Assembly: GCF_014199415.1 (NCBI RefSeq)
Contig: NZ_JACIJN010000004.1
Span: 124,001 to 188,000, forward strand
Source of the DNA: Sphingomonas endophytica
GTDB lineage: Bacteria > Pseudomonadota > Alphaproteobacteria > Sphingomonadales > Sphingomonadaceae
Length of the DNA: 64,000 bases
Direction of reading: 5' to 3'
In this document: positions 24,248 to 32,546 of the stretch, piece after piece
How the letters are laid out: the number at the start of each line of letters is the position of its first letter
Numbering within the stretch: position 1 is the first letter of the stretch
Translations under genes and position numbers: made by a program
The notes under the pieces: generated by a model
Databases searched by the model: none
What the model was told of the DNA's origin: nothing
The model's input: only the letters and a program-made list of their open reading frames with translations

Positions 24248-25837
24248 TTATTGACCGCCGCCGAGGTTGATCGTGCCGGCCGCGACGCTGACGTTCACCG
24301 CCGAATTCTGCGATGCGCCGGCGCCGGTGTTCATGTTGAGCGACTGCAGCCCGGCGAGGTTCTGGAACGCGCCGTCGCCGGTGGTCAGGCTGTTGTTGAC
24401 CGAGTTGGTCGCGCCGCCCGGGGTCTGGCTGTAATCGACCCGCACGCCGGTGACGTAGCTGGCGAGCGTCGCCGAGGAGACCACCGCGCTGGCCCCGAAG
24501 ACGTTCGAGGTCGATGCCGCCCCGGTTCCCGCCGACGCCATGCCGGTGCTGCGCATCGAGCTGTCGGCGTAGCTGGCGTCGCCATTGGTCGCGACCGAGC
24601 CGCGGCCCGAATTGCTGGCGGTGTTGCGACGGTCCGAATTGTCGTTGGTCGACTGATTGCGGCTGTCGGTGGCGTCGCCGTTGTTCGCCGCGACCTGCGC
24701 GCCGCTGGCCGAGCTGGTCATCGAGCGGTTCGAATTGTCCGAATTGTCGGTCGTGGACTGGTTGCGGCTGTCGGTCGCGGAACCGCTGCCGTTGTTCGCG
24801 ACCTGCGCGCCGCTTGCCGAGCTGGTCCGCGAGCGATTAGAATTGTCCGAATTGTCGGTCGTGGACTGGTTGCGGCTGTCGGTGGCCGAGCCGCTGCCGT
24901 TCGAGGCGACCTGGGCGCCCGACGCCGAGGTGGTCGTCGTGTTGGTGGTGGTCGACTGGTTGCGACTGTCGCTGGCGTTGCCGCCGCCGCTGGCCGCGAC
25001 CTGCGCGCCGCTCGCCGAATTGTCGGTATTCGTGGTCGTCATCCGCGAATTGTTCGACTGGTCGCGGCTGTCGGTCGCCGAGCCGCTGCCGTTGTTCGCG
25101 ACCTGCGCGCCCGACGCCGAGGTGGTGGTCGAGGTGTTGGTGGTGGAGCGGTTGGAAGCGTCGTTGTTCACCGTCGAGCGATCGGCATTGTCGTTATAGG
25201 TGTACGACCGGTCGGCATTGTCGGTGTTGGTGGTCGACTGGTTGCGGTTGTCGGTGGCGGTGCTGCCGTTGTTGGCCGCGACCTGCGCGCCACTCGCCGA
25301 CGAGTTGGTCGTGTTGGTGGTGGTCGCCGTCGACCGGTTCGAATTGTCGGTGGTCGAGCGGTTCGAATTGTCGGTCATCGACCGGTCGGCATTGTCGGTG
25401 CTGGTGTTGGTGGTCGACTGGTTGCGGCTGTCGGTGGCGTTGCTGCCGTTGTTGGCCGCGACCTGCGCGCCCGACGCGCCGCTGCTGTCGGTGTTGGTGG
25501 TGGTGTTCGTGCGGGCGTTGTTGGAATTGTCGGTGGTCGAATTGTTCGCCTGATCGGTCCACGTCGAGGTGGTGGTGGCGGTGTTGTTGCTGTCGTTCGT
25601 GGAATTGTTGGTCCGCGAATTATTCGAATTGTCCATCGACGAGCGGTTGGAATTGTCGGTCCACGAACGGTCCGACGAATCGGTCTGGGTGTTCGTCGCG
25701 GTGTTGTTGCTGTCGTTGGTCGAACTGTCGGTGTTGGTGGTGGTATAGGTGCTGCCGGGCTCGGTGGTTTGCGCGGACACGGGCACGGTCCACGCCAGAA
25801 CCGGGATCGATGCGGCGATCAGAAGACGCGATTTCAT
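24248..25837 (-). CDS. Low-complexity Asn/Ser/Thr repeat protein, putative functional amyloid subunit
   Basis: This is a 529-residue secreted protein (signal peptide ending VPVSAQ). The mature chain is dominated by Asn, Ser, Thr, Asp, Ala and Gly, has few aromatics and no visible Cys. Seven copies of a unit, consensus ASGAQVAxNNGSxATDSRNQST, are embedded in Asn/Ser/Thr-rich spacers (NSNRSTTDNSNRS and variants). The last ~100 residues leave the repeat pattern and end with the FQNLAGLQSLN module shared with the 119-residue protein. Position and companions (C39 peptidase, FapF-like pore) point to the major fibre subunit, the FapC place. The repeats do not look like FapC repeats. An adhesin or glycosylated surface layer is the main alternative. 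Confidence 0.7.
   Translation of the reverse strand: MKSRLLIAASIPVLAWTVPVSAQTTEPGSTYTTTNTDSSTNDSNNTATNTQTDSSDRSWTDNSNRSSMDNSNNSRTNNSTNDSNNTATTTSTWTDQANNSTTDNSNNARTNTTTNTDSSGASGAQVAANNGSNATDSRNQSTTNTSTDNADRSMTDNSNRSTTDNSNRSTATTTNTTNSSASGAQVAANNGSTATDNRNQSTTNTDNADRSYTYNDNADRSTVNNDASNRSTTNTSTTTSASGAQVANNGSGSATDSRDQSNNSRMTTTNTDNSASGAQVAASGGGNASDSRNQSTTTNTTTTSASGAQVASNGSGSATDSRNQSTTDNSDNSNRSRTSSASGAQVANNGSGSATDSRNQSTTDNSDNSNRSMTSSASGAQVAANNGDATDSRNQSTNDNSDRRNTASNSGRGSVATNGDASYADSSMRSTGMASAGTGAASTSNVFGASAVVSSATLASYVTGVRVDYSQTPGGATNSVNNSLTTGDGAFQNLAGLQSLNMNTGAGASQNSAVNVSVAAGTINLGGGQ
24645..25475 (-). repeat. Seven imperfect ASGAQVA-DSRNQST protein repeats
   Basis: A fixed point in each unit (GACCTG on the plus strand) falls at 24692, 24800, 24908, 24998, 25100, 25280 and 25460. 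The spacings are therefore 36, 36, 30, 34, 60 and 60 codons from the C-terminal side. The two N-terminal intervals are exactly 180 bases, the others shorter, as if spacers were lost or gained in whole codons. The DNA repeats are near-identical and prone to recombination. Confidence 0.85.
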
Positions 25838-26135
25838 GGTGAGGCATCCCTTGTTGGCCGGTTAGCCCGGCGGTGTTTTCCAGCCCGGCAATCCTGCGGA
25901 CCGAGCCGAATCGGAAATACCGTTAATCTTTCGTTCACCATTCCCCCTCTTCGCGGGCGACCGTTCCTCCCGTTCCGTGATGCTCGCCACCCCCAAATGA
26001 GGGGGTAAAAATTGCTGCTATTTGCCTTGTTTCAAAATGGGATAGACGGGATCGAATGACTTGGCGGCCAGTTGGCGTACAACAGAAAAAACCCCGACTC
26101 AGGGAATCGGGGAATGACGGTGGAGAGGTAGTGCA
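25838..26135. promoter_or_regulatory. Divergent regulatory region of the fibre-like locus
   Basis: This 298-base gap lies between the repeat-protein gene (minus) and the LuxR-type gene (plus). It holds TTAA-N7-TTCAC (25923-25938), one base from a CtrA box, and the hairpin ACCCCC-aaatga-GGGGGT (25989-26006). Read on the minus strand, CCCCGA...TCGGGG (26092-26112) is followed by TTTTTT, an intrinsic-terminator-like structure. AT-rich stretches near 26007-26037 may hold promoters. Confidence 0.5.
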
Positions 26136-27329
26136 TTGCTGGCAGAGAAGGATCTGCCCATGCTCTTTCGCGGAGCCATCGCGCGCGCCGATATATTGGC
26201 GGAGCGCGATGGAGGGAGCTTGCGGCATTCGACACAGGGGCGGCCGACGGAGCGTATCGCGCGGATCGCTTTTCATGACATTCACGACGACGGACTGGCG
26301 ATATCCGACGATGTCGCGCTGGTCACCGGCCACTTCGCCCGCACCCTGGGCGCCGACGCCTGGGCGCTGACCAGCACGCACGAACAGGGGGCGTCGCGCT
26401 GCCTCGCCGCCGACGGCCTCGACGACGACAGCTGCGCGGCGCTGGTCCGGATCGCCGACCGGATCGACACCGGCTTCAAACATCACGCGCCCGCGCCGCT
26501 GTGGTGCGACCGGCTGTCGACCGCGCACCCCGCCTCGGCGCTGGTGATCCCGGTGCCGCGAACGCCGGGCCAACCGGGCGCGTTCGTCAACCTTGTCTTC
26601 CGCTCGCCCGACGATGACGCGCGCGGCGAGATCGAGACGCGGTGCCGAAGCGAATGGCCGAGCGTCTCGGCCTATTTCCGGCTGTGGGAGGCGGCGCGGC
26701 TGGCGCAGCGGCGTACGATCGGCGTCGAAACCGGGCTGAACCTGGTCGCGATCGGGATCGTGCTGCTGTCGGGCGACGGGCATATCGTGTTCGCCAACGA
26801 CGCGGCGCGACAGTTGATGGACCGGCAGGACGGCATCCGCGAGCATCGCGGCCAGGTGCAGGCGACCGACCGCGCCGATGCCGCGGCGCTGTCGACCGCG
26901 ATCGGCTATGTGCTGGCGCAAAGCGGGGCGGACGGCGGCGCCGACCGGCTGCCGCTGTTGATGCTGCACCGGGAGAGCGGGCCGCCGTTGGTCACGTCCT
27001 TCGCCGCGTTGCCGCATTCCGACCGGTCCGACGACGATGGCGCCTTGCTGTTCTTCGTCGATCCGGGGCTCGACATCCACCAGCTTGCCGAGCCGGTCTG
27101 CAAGCTGTTCCGGCTGTCGCGGGTCGAGACCGAGCTGACCTGCCTGCTGGCATCGGGGCAGACGCTGGCCGCCGCCGCGCAGGCGCTGCACGTCAAGCTG
27201 GGCACCGCGCGCGGCTATCTGAAGCAGGTGTTCGTCAAGACCGGCAGCAATCGGCAGGTCGATCTCGTCCGGTTGATCTTCAGCAACCTGATCCGCGCCT
27301 CGACGCACGATCATCTCCACCGCCGCTGA
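26136..27329 (+). CDS. LuxR-type helix-turn-helix transcriptional regulator with PAS-like domain
   Basis: This is a 397-residue DNA-binding regulator and the probable controller of the divergent fibre-like locus. The start is TTG 26136, six bases after GGAGAGGT; ATG 26160 is an alternative. The N-terminal 180 residues are unassigned and GAF/PAS-like. About residues 190-225 (GIVLLSGDGHIVFANDAARQ) are PAS-like. The C-terminal LuxR-type HTH spans about 325-385 (LSRVETELTCLLASGQTLAA, then ARGYLKQVFVKTGSNRQVDL). No receiver domain is present. It resembles orphan sphingomonad regulators that sit near surface or adhesion genes. Confidence 0.85.
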   Translation: MLAEKDLPMLFRGAIARADILAERDGGSLRHSTQGRPTERIARIAFHDIHDDGLAISDDVALVTGHFARTLGADAWALTSTHEQGASRCLAADGLDDDSCAALVRIADRIDTGFKHHAPAPLWCDRLSTAHPASALVIPVPRTPGQPGAFVNLVFRSPDDDARGEIETRCRSEWPSVSAYFRLWEAARLAQRRTIGVETGLNLVAIGIVLLSGDGHIVFANDAARQLMDRQDGIREHRGQVQATDRADAAALSTAIGYVLAQSGADGGADRLPLLMLHRESGPPLVTSFAALPHSDRSDDDGALLFFVDPGLDIHQLAEPVCKLFRLSRVETELTCLLASGQTLAAAAQALHVKLGTARGYLKQVFVKTGSNRQVDLVRLIFSNLIRASTHDHLHRR

Positions 27330-27403
27330 CGCCGCAAGCGCGCGCGGCGCATCCGCCGGCCGGTCGGCACCGTATCTTCGCGGACATCACCGCGGAGCCG
27401 CAC

Positions 27404-28192
27404 TTGGACAGACCATCGCCAGCGCCGGGGCGGCGCGCGCCCCCGCTATCGCCGGACGGGCTCGTCGCGGGCTATGTCGCGCGGATGCCGGCGGCGGGCG
27501 TACGCGAGACGATTGTCCTGCCGGGTGGGCCACGGCTGTACATGCTGCTGGGCGGCGCAGGCGACGCGCGGCTGACGCGCCGCGGTCGACGCAGCGATCT
27601 GCTGCCGCGGGTCGGGTTCATCGGACCGACGACCACGATCGCGCAACTGGATCACGGCGACGCGCTCCTTTTCGGGCTGCGGCTGCGCGCGACCGCCTGG
27701 GCGACCTTGTTCGATCGCGACCTGTCGCGCTTCACCGACCGGATCGTGCCGCTGGCGACGATCGACCCGGTCGCGCGGCCGGTCGTCTGCGATCCCGGCG
27801 CGGGCGCGGCGGCGGCCTTCGCGCCGTGGCTCGCCGCGCGCTGCGCCAGCGGCCATGCGCGCGACGCCGTGGCGCAGCGGATCGTCGCGCGGATCGACGC
27901 CAGCCCGCGCACCAGCGTCGCGGAGATCGGCGCGGCGCTCGGCCTCACGCCGCAGCAAGTGTCGGCCGCCTGCCTGCACGCGTTCGGTCTGCCGCCCAAG
28001 CGGCTGCTGATGCTGCGCCGCTTCGTGCGCGTGCTTCGGCGGCTGCTCCCCGATCCGACCGCGACCGGGCGGGTGCTGTGGGAAGCCGGCTATGTCGACC
28101 ATTCGCACTTCGCCAAGGACTGCCGCCGCTTCCTCGACACGAGCCTGCACGGCATCCGCCAGCGCCTCGGCGACGGCGGCGATCCGCTGTGA
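27404..28192 (+). CDS. AraC-family transcriptional regulator
   Basis: This 262-residue protein has an unassigned N-terminal sensing domain (PGGPRLYMLLGG, FIGPTTTIAQLDHGDALLFG, resembling the DUF6597-type cupin-like domain). Its C-terminal AraC DNA-binding domain shows TSVAEIGAALGLTPQQVS and EAGYVDHSHFAKDCRRFLD, the latter being the family's second HTH. The start is TTG 27404, six bases after GGAG. It follows the LuxR-type gene by 74 bases on the same strand. Its target is unknown; it could be part of the fibre locus control or independent. Confidence 0.85.
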   Translation: MDRPSPAPGRRAPPLSPDGLVAGYVARMPAAGVRETIVLPGGPRLYMLLGGAGDARLTRRGRRSDLLPRVGFIGPTTTIAQLDHGDALLFGLRLRATAWATLFDRDLSRFTDRIVPLATIDPVARPVVCDPGAGAAAAFAPWLAARCASGHARDAVAQRIVARIDASPRTSVAEIGAALGLTPQQVSAACLHAFGLPPKRLLMLRRFVRVLRRLLPDPTATGRVLWEAGYVDHSHFAKDCRRFLDTSLHGIRQRLGDGGDPL

Positions 28193-28196
28193 TGGA

Positions 28197-28223
28197 CACG
28201 CGGCGCGGCGCCCGCGCCGCGTG
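28197..28223. terminator. Hairpin between convergent AraC-type and flgB genes
   Basis: CACGCGGCGCGG and CCGCGCCGCGTG are perfect 12-base arms around a three-base loop, filling the gap between the two stop codons. There is no T-run on either side. Confidence 0.55.
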
Positions 28224-28225
28224 GA

Positions 28226-28633
28226 TCAGCGGCCGATCGCGGTTTGCAGGAGCGCCATCTGCTTGTGATAAAGATCGGTCATCGTCTGGAAGCGGCTCTG
28301 GATGTCGCCCATCTTGAGCAACTGATCCTCGAGCGTCACCGTATTGCCGTCCGGCTTGGTCTCGCTGACCTGCGTATCGTTGAAGATATGCCCGTCCACC
28401 GCGGGCGAAGCGCCGAGCGCGATCATCCCGCTGGTCACCCGCACGCGCGGCGCGGCGACATGCGGCTTGCCCTTGTCGACGAGCAACGCCGAAAAGTCCG
28501 GCGCCTCCACCTCCTGCGCCCGGAAGGCGGGAGTTTCGCTGTTGGCGATGTTCTGCGCCACGACGCGCTGCCGCTCGGCGAGATGCTTCATCGCGCCGGT
28601 CAGGCCTTCGATCAACGAGACGGGGTTCGACAT
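28226..28633 (-). CDS. flgB: Flagellar basal-body rod protein FlgB
   Basis: This is a proximal rod subunit exported by the flagellar type III apparatus, with 135 residues. The rod-protein N-terminal motif is clear (RQRVVAQNIANSETPAFRAQ) and the C-terminal helix ends QMALLQTAIGR. The start ATG 28633 follows GAGGT. It is preceded by the beta-propeller protein gene and followed by a terminator-like hairpin. FlgC and FliE, its usual partners, are not next to it, which is unusual. Confidence 0.92.
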   Translation of the reverse strand: MSNPVSLIEGLTGAMKHLAERQRVVAQNIANSETPAFRAQEVEAPDFSALLVDKGKPHVAAPRVRVTSGMIALGASPAVDGHIFNDTQVSETKPDGNTVTLEDQLLKMGDIQSRFQTMTDLYHKQMALLQTAIGR

Positions 28634-28662
28634 GACAGGACCTCGGAAAAAGGAAGAAGGGG

Positions 28663-31371
28663 TCAGGCGCCGCCGCCGAGACGGCTGAGCGCCAGCTTGT
28701 AGGACGCGAGCTGCGCCTGCTGGCGGGCGGTCCCGCCGCCGTCCACGATGCCGCTGGCCTGGGTCGCCTTGGTCTTGTCCCAATAGAGCGAGCGATAGGC
28801 GGTTTGCGTCATCGAGATCGCCGCCTCGATCGTCTTGCCGACGCCCTTGGCCGCGTCGACCGTGGCGATGTTCAACGTGTCGGATAGCGACAGGCCGAAG
28901 CTGCCGCCGGGCAGGACCTTGGGGTCGCTCTTCTTGCGCACCGCGTCCGAATGGACCCGCGTCGGCGCGATGCCGAGCTTGGCCAGCGCGTCGCGCCCCT
29001 TCGGCCCGCCGGTCAGGCTGAGCGTATGCCCCTGCCGGACCGAAATGCTGAGCTGGACATGATTGTCGGCGTCGCGCGTCGTCGTGACCATCACCGCATC
29101 GCTGCCCAGTTGCTGCTGGATCTTCAGCCGCAGGCTGGTCATCGTCTCGCCGGCCTTGATCGTGATACTTTGCGCAACGCCGTTATCGAGCTGCACCTTG
29201 AAACTGTCGTTGTCGGCCAGTCCGAACTGCGTCGACAACGAGGTCGCGATCTCGCCGTTCAACGCGCCGCGATGCAGCCCCAGCGCGCCGAGCACGGTGT
29301 TGCCGCCCTTCGCCGCGGCAACGATCACCGGATCGGCGACCCCGCCGCCGCTGCCGAATTGCGACAGCGCGCCGATCGCGCCGCTCGCCGCATCGATCCG
29401 TGCGACGAAGCCGTCGAGCTTGCCTTCACGCGTACCGCCAAGGTTGCCGGTGGTGCGACCGCCGACGTAGAGCGCGGCGCCGACGAAGGTGACGCTGTCG
29501 GCCTGATCCTCGCCTTCGCCGCCCAGATAGGTGGTGCTGGCGCCGGTCAGGTCGCTCTTCAGACGGGTCACGAAACCGTCGCTGCCATGGTCCGTGCCAA
29601 AGGCGGCATTGTCGGGCAGTGCCTGCGAGGTGGCGCCGACCACCGCGATCCGGCCGTCCGCCGCGACCGCCAGCGCGCGCGCATCCGCCGCGCCGAGATC
29701 CGCACTGCCCAGCTCGTTGGTCAGCGCGGTGGCGTCGAGCCGCCGCAGCGTGGCCTCGCCCTGCTTCCGGGTCAGCGCCAGCAGGTTCCCGGACGTGTCG
29801 ATCGCGAGGGCGTTGACCCGGTCGGCCTCGGTGCCGAGGCTGCGCTGTTCGACGAACTTGCCGTTGGCGTCCAGATGCGCGACATACCCCGCCCGACCGC
29901 CATCCTCGACCGCGGTGCGCCCGCCCACATAGATGCTGCCATCCGCGGCGGCGACCACCGCCGTCGCCTCGTCGTGCCCGCTGCTCGGCAATTCGGTCGC
30001 GAAGAGCTTCTCGCCGGTCGTGTCGTAGCGCGCCACCAGCATCGCGCTGCGCTCGTCGCCGCTGTCGCCGGACGTGCCGGTCACGGTTCCCGCCACGATG
30101 ATGTCGCCATGCGCGCCGAGGCTGATCGCCGCGCCCTGTGCGGTGCCGGTCGCGCCCAGCGCGTGCTGCCATACGATCGTGCCCTCGCTGTCGACCTTGG
30201 AGAGGAACAGATCGTCGCTGCCGTCAGAGCGGTTGGTGCCCAGATCACCCCTGGTGGTGCCGACCACATAGGTGAAGCCATCGGATGCGGTTACCGACGC
30301 CTGCGCCGTCAGACCGGCGGTGACGGTCGGCAGCGGCGTGGCCGGATCGGTGGCGCGCGCCTTGCGGTCACCGGCGGTCGCCGCGTCGCGCGCCTTGACC
30401 TTCTCCTGCGCCGCGCCGGTCGCGAGCCGGTCGATGGCGACGATCTCGCCGAGCTTCTGCCGGTCCAGTGCGGTCGCGGGGTCGGCGATCCGGTAGATCT
30501 GCGCGCCCTCCGCCGCATCGTAGCGCGTCCGGCTGCTCACCACCGTCAGCGCGTCCCCCGCGCCGGCCTGATCAATCGACACGCGGGTCGAACCGGACGA
30601 CATGGTCAGGCCGTAATGTTTGTCGTCGACCTTCGCGACGCTGAACTTGACCCTATAGTCGAAGCCGCTCGCCGGCGCGGCGACCGCGTCGTTGATCGCC
30701 TTGGCCACCTGCTGGAGCGTCGGCGGCTGCTGGTCGAGCGTCGAGAGATCGACGGTGACGGTGTCGTGCTGGTCGTGCCCGCTGGCGAGCGTGATCGACA
30801 GCACTTCCTTGCCGGTCAGCCCGGGGATGGCGGCGTCGAGATCGTCGACCACGCCCGTGCCGGTGAACTTGCCGATGTCCTGCGTCGCCTCGGCCGGCGC
30901 GCTCTTCACGGTGGACGACGGCGGTCCGAAGGCGAGGCTGAGCTTCTGGGCGGGGGCGTCGGCCAGGAAGCGCCGGAGATCGGTCAGGCCCTTGCTGAAG
31001 GCCTTTTGCAGGCCGCTGCGCTCGGCGTCGCTCAACCCGGCCTGCTGACCCGCCTTGGCGAGCGCGTTCAGCCGGTCGAGCGCGCGATAGGTGATGAAGC
31101 TGGTCTCGACATCGTCGGAGCCGGCCGCGTCCGACGGGCGGAACGCGTCGACGATCGAATGCATCATCCGCACCGTGCTCGCCTTGGCGAGGATCCCGTT
31201 CAGGCTGGTGTCGGCTTTCGTCTTGACCGTCCATGGCGCCTTTGTCGCGGGCGTGGTGAACAACTTGCGCGCGGCGCGCGCCGCCGGGGTTTCGGAGACG
31301 GTTGCCCCGCCCCCGACATAGCTGCCGGTCAAAAGACCGAGGCCGGTCAGGGCGCCACTATCGTTCACCAT
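28663..31371 (-). CDS. Large beta-propeller flagellar-locus protein with flagellin-IN-like segments (FlaEY-like?)
   Basis: This is a 902-residue protein without a classical signal peptide. The start ATG 31371 follows GGAGGTGAAA. The N-terminal helical part is followed by a segment EVLSITLASGHDQ...LQQVAKAINDA. The centre (about 360-660) consists of SBBP-like propeller blades (SDGFTYVVGTTRGDLGTN, DGSIYVGGRTAVEDGGRAGY, GAALYVGGRTTGNLGGTREG). The last 200 residues hold a second IN-like segment (DSFKVQLDNGVAQSITIKAG) and a helical tail. Such pieces recall hook-associated proteins and the Caulobacter regulatory protein FlaEY, a comparison from memory and uncertain. It is transcribed with flgB and divergently from fliG, so a filament or hook assembly role is likely. 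Confidence 0.65.
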   Translation of the reverse strand: MVNDSGALTGLGLLTGSYVGGGATVSETPAARAARKLFTTPATKAPWTVKTKADTSLNGILAKASTVRMMHSIVDAFRPSDAAGSDDVETSFITYRALDRLNALAKAGQQAGLSDAERSGLQKAFSKGLTDLRRFLADAPAQKLSLAFGPPSSTVKSAPAEATQDIGKFTGTGVVDDLDAAIPGLTGKEVLSITLASGHDQHDTVTVDLSTLDQQPPTLQQVAKAINDAVAAPASGFDYRVKFSVAKVDDKHYGLTMSSGSTRVSIDQAGAGDALTVVSSRTRYDAAEGAQIYRIADPATALDRQKLGEIVAIDRLATGAAQEKVKARDAATAGDRKARATDPATPLPTVTAGLTAQASVTASDGFTYVVGTTRGDLGTNRSDGSDDLFLSKVDSEGTIVWQHALGATGTAQGAAISLGAHGDIIVAGTVTGTSGDSGDERSAMLVARYDTTGEKLFATELPSSGHDEATAVVAAADGSIYVGGRTAVEDGGRAGYVAHLDANGKFVEQRSLGTEADRVNALAIDTSGNLLALTRKQGEATLRRLDATALTNELGSADLGAADARALAVAADGRIAVVGATSQALPDNAAFGTDHGSDGFVTRLKSDLTGASTTYLGGEGEDQADSVTFVGAALYVGGRTTGNLGGTREGKLDGFVARIDAASGAIGALSQFGSGGGVADPVIVAAAKGGNTVLGALGLHRGALNGEIATSLSTQFGLADNDSFKVQLDNGVAQSITIKAGETMTSLRLKIQQQLGSDAVMVTTTRDADNHVQLSISVRQGHTLSLTGGPKGRDALAKLGIAPTRVHSDAVRKKSDPKVLPGGSFGLSLSDTLNIATVDAAKGVGKTIEAAISMTQTAYRSLYWDKTKATQASGIVDGGGTARQQAQLASYKLALSRLGGGA

Positions 31372-31404
31372 TTTCACCTCCACGCGGAGCGATCGTGCAT
31401 TCCT

Positions 31405-31417
31405 CCTATAAGATAGA
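31405..31417. promoter_or_regulatory. Bidirectional flagellar box (fliG / propeller gene)
   Basis: The plus strand reads CCTATAAG (31405-31412), 65 bases before fliG. The minus strand reads TCTATCTT (31417 to 31410), 39 bases before the propeller gene. Both fit the recurring YCTATNAT-type box of this cluster with one mismatch or two. The -10 elements overlap on opposite strands. Confidence 0.5.
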
Positions 31418-31471
31418 CGAAAAGCGCGGCCGACGGTCGCGCCCGGACGACTTTCTGGGGATGGAAGCGCT

Positions 31472-32500
31472 ATGTTGGCACCGGTCATCGAACCTGCCGA
31501 TCTCAAGAAATATTCCGGGATGCAGCGTGCCGGTGCGCTGATGCTGGCGCTGGGCGAGAAGCATGGTGCGCCGATCTGGGCGCAACTGTCGATCGACGAG
31601 GTGACCGAATTGTCGTCGTGCATCGCCGAGCTGGGGCGCGTGCCGGCGGCGGTGGTCGAGCATCTGCTCGTGCAGTTTTCCAGCGAGGTCGCGGGGATGG
31701 CTACGCTGCACGGCTCCTACGATTCCACCGAGCGGCTGTTGCGCGCGGTGATGTCGGAGGAGAAGGTCCGCGAGATCATGGAGAATATCCGCGGCCCGTC
31801 CGGCCGGACGATGTGGGACAAATTGTCGAACGTCAGCGAGACGCTGCTCGCGACCTATCTGAAGAACGAATATCCGCAGACCGTGGCGGTGATCCTCGAC
31901 AAGGTACGTCCCGACCACGCCGCGCGCGTGCTGGCCGAGCTGCCGCAGGAGCTGTCGGCGGACGTCATCATGCGGATGATCCGCATGGACCATGTGCAGA
32001 AGGAGGTCATCCTCGAGGTCGAGCAGACGTTGCGCAGCGAGTTCATGTCGAACCTCGCGCGCGCGCAGCGGCGCGACCCGCACGAGACGATCGCCGAGAT
32101 CTTCAACGCGCTCGACCGCTCGTCGGAGGAGCGGATGATGGCCGCGCTGGACGAGCGCTCGCCCGAATCCGCCGAGCGCGTCCGCAGCCTGATGTTCACC
32201 TTCGAGGACCTCGGCAAGCTGCTGCCGGCGGCGGTGCAGACGCTGGTGCGCAACGCCAACAAGCGCGAGCTGGCGCTTGCGCTGAAGGGCGCCAACGAGG
32301 AGATCCGCCAGCTCTTCCTGTCGAGCATGACCGAGCGCGCCGCCAAGCTGATCCGCAGCGACATGAGCGCGATGGGGCCGGTGCGCGCGCGCGATTGCGA
32401 GGACGCGCAGGCCAATCTGGTCCGGCTGGCCAAATCGCTCGGCGATCGCGGCGAGATCATCCTCGTCGATCCCAAGAGCAACGATGCGATGATCTACTGA
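31472..32500 (+). CDS. fliG: Flagellar motor switch protein FliG
   Basis: This is the rotor protein linking the MS ring to FliM/FliN and contacting the stator. It has 342 residues and three domains. The middle domain has the EHPQ-type motif as NEYPQTVAVIL. The C-terminal torque domain begins with RVRSLMFTFEDLGKLLP and contains the charged helix region (ERAAKLIRSDMSAMGPVRARDCEDAQ). ATG 31472 is preceded by GGAAGCG. It heads an operon with fliH, driven by the box at 31405. Confidence 0.97.
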   Translation: MLAPVIEPADLKKYSGMQRAGALMLALGEKHGAPIWAQLSIDEVTELSSCIAELGRVPAAVVEHLLVQFSSEVAGMATLHGSYDSTERLLRAVMSEEKVREIMENIRGPSGRTMWDKLSNVSETLLATYLKNEYPQTVAVILDKVRPDHAARVLAELPQELSADVIMRMIRMDHVQKEVILEVEQTLRSEFMSNLARAQRRDPHETIAEIFNALDRSSEERMMAALDERSPESAERVRSLMFTFEDLGKLLPAAVQTLVRNANKRELALALKGANEEIRQLFLSSMTERAAKLIRSDMSAMGPVRARDCEDAQANLVRLAKSLGDRGEIILVDPKSNDAMIY

Positions 32501-32546
32501 CCATGGCGCGTCGGACGAAGGTCACGAACCGCACGGAGACATTGCG

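Noticed and set aside
24161-26008. 615-codon plus-strand frame opposite the repeat protein
   Set aside because: It is Val/Arg/Gly-rich low complexity produced by reading the repeats backwards. The minus-strand frame has a signal peptide and shares a C-terminal module with its neighbour.
28951-31416. 821-codon plus-strand frame opposite the beta-propeller gene
   Set aside because: It mirrors the coding strand of the propeller gene codon by codon in a GC-rich genome, is Arg/Ala-rich without domain patterns, and the minus-strand product has clear repeats and a good ribosome site.
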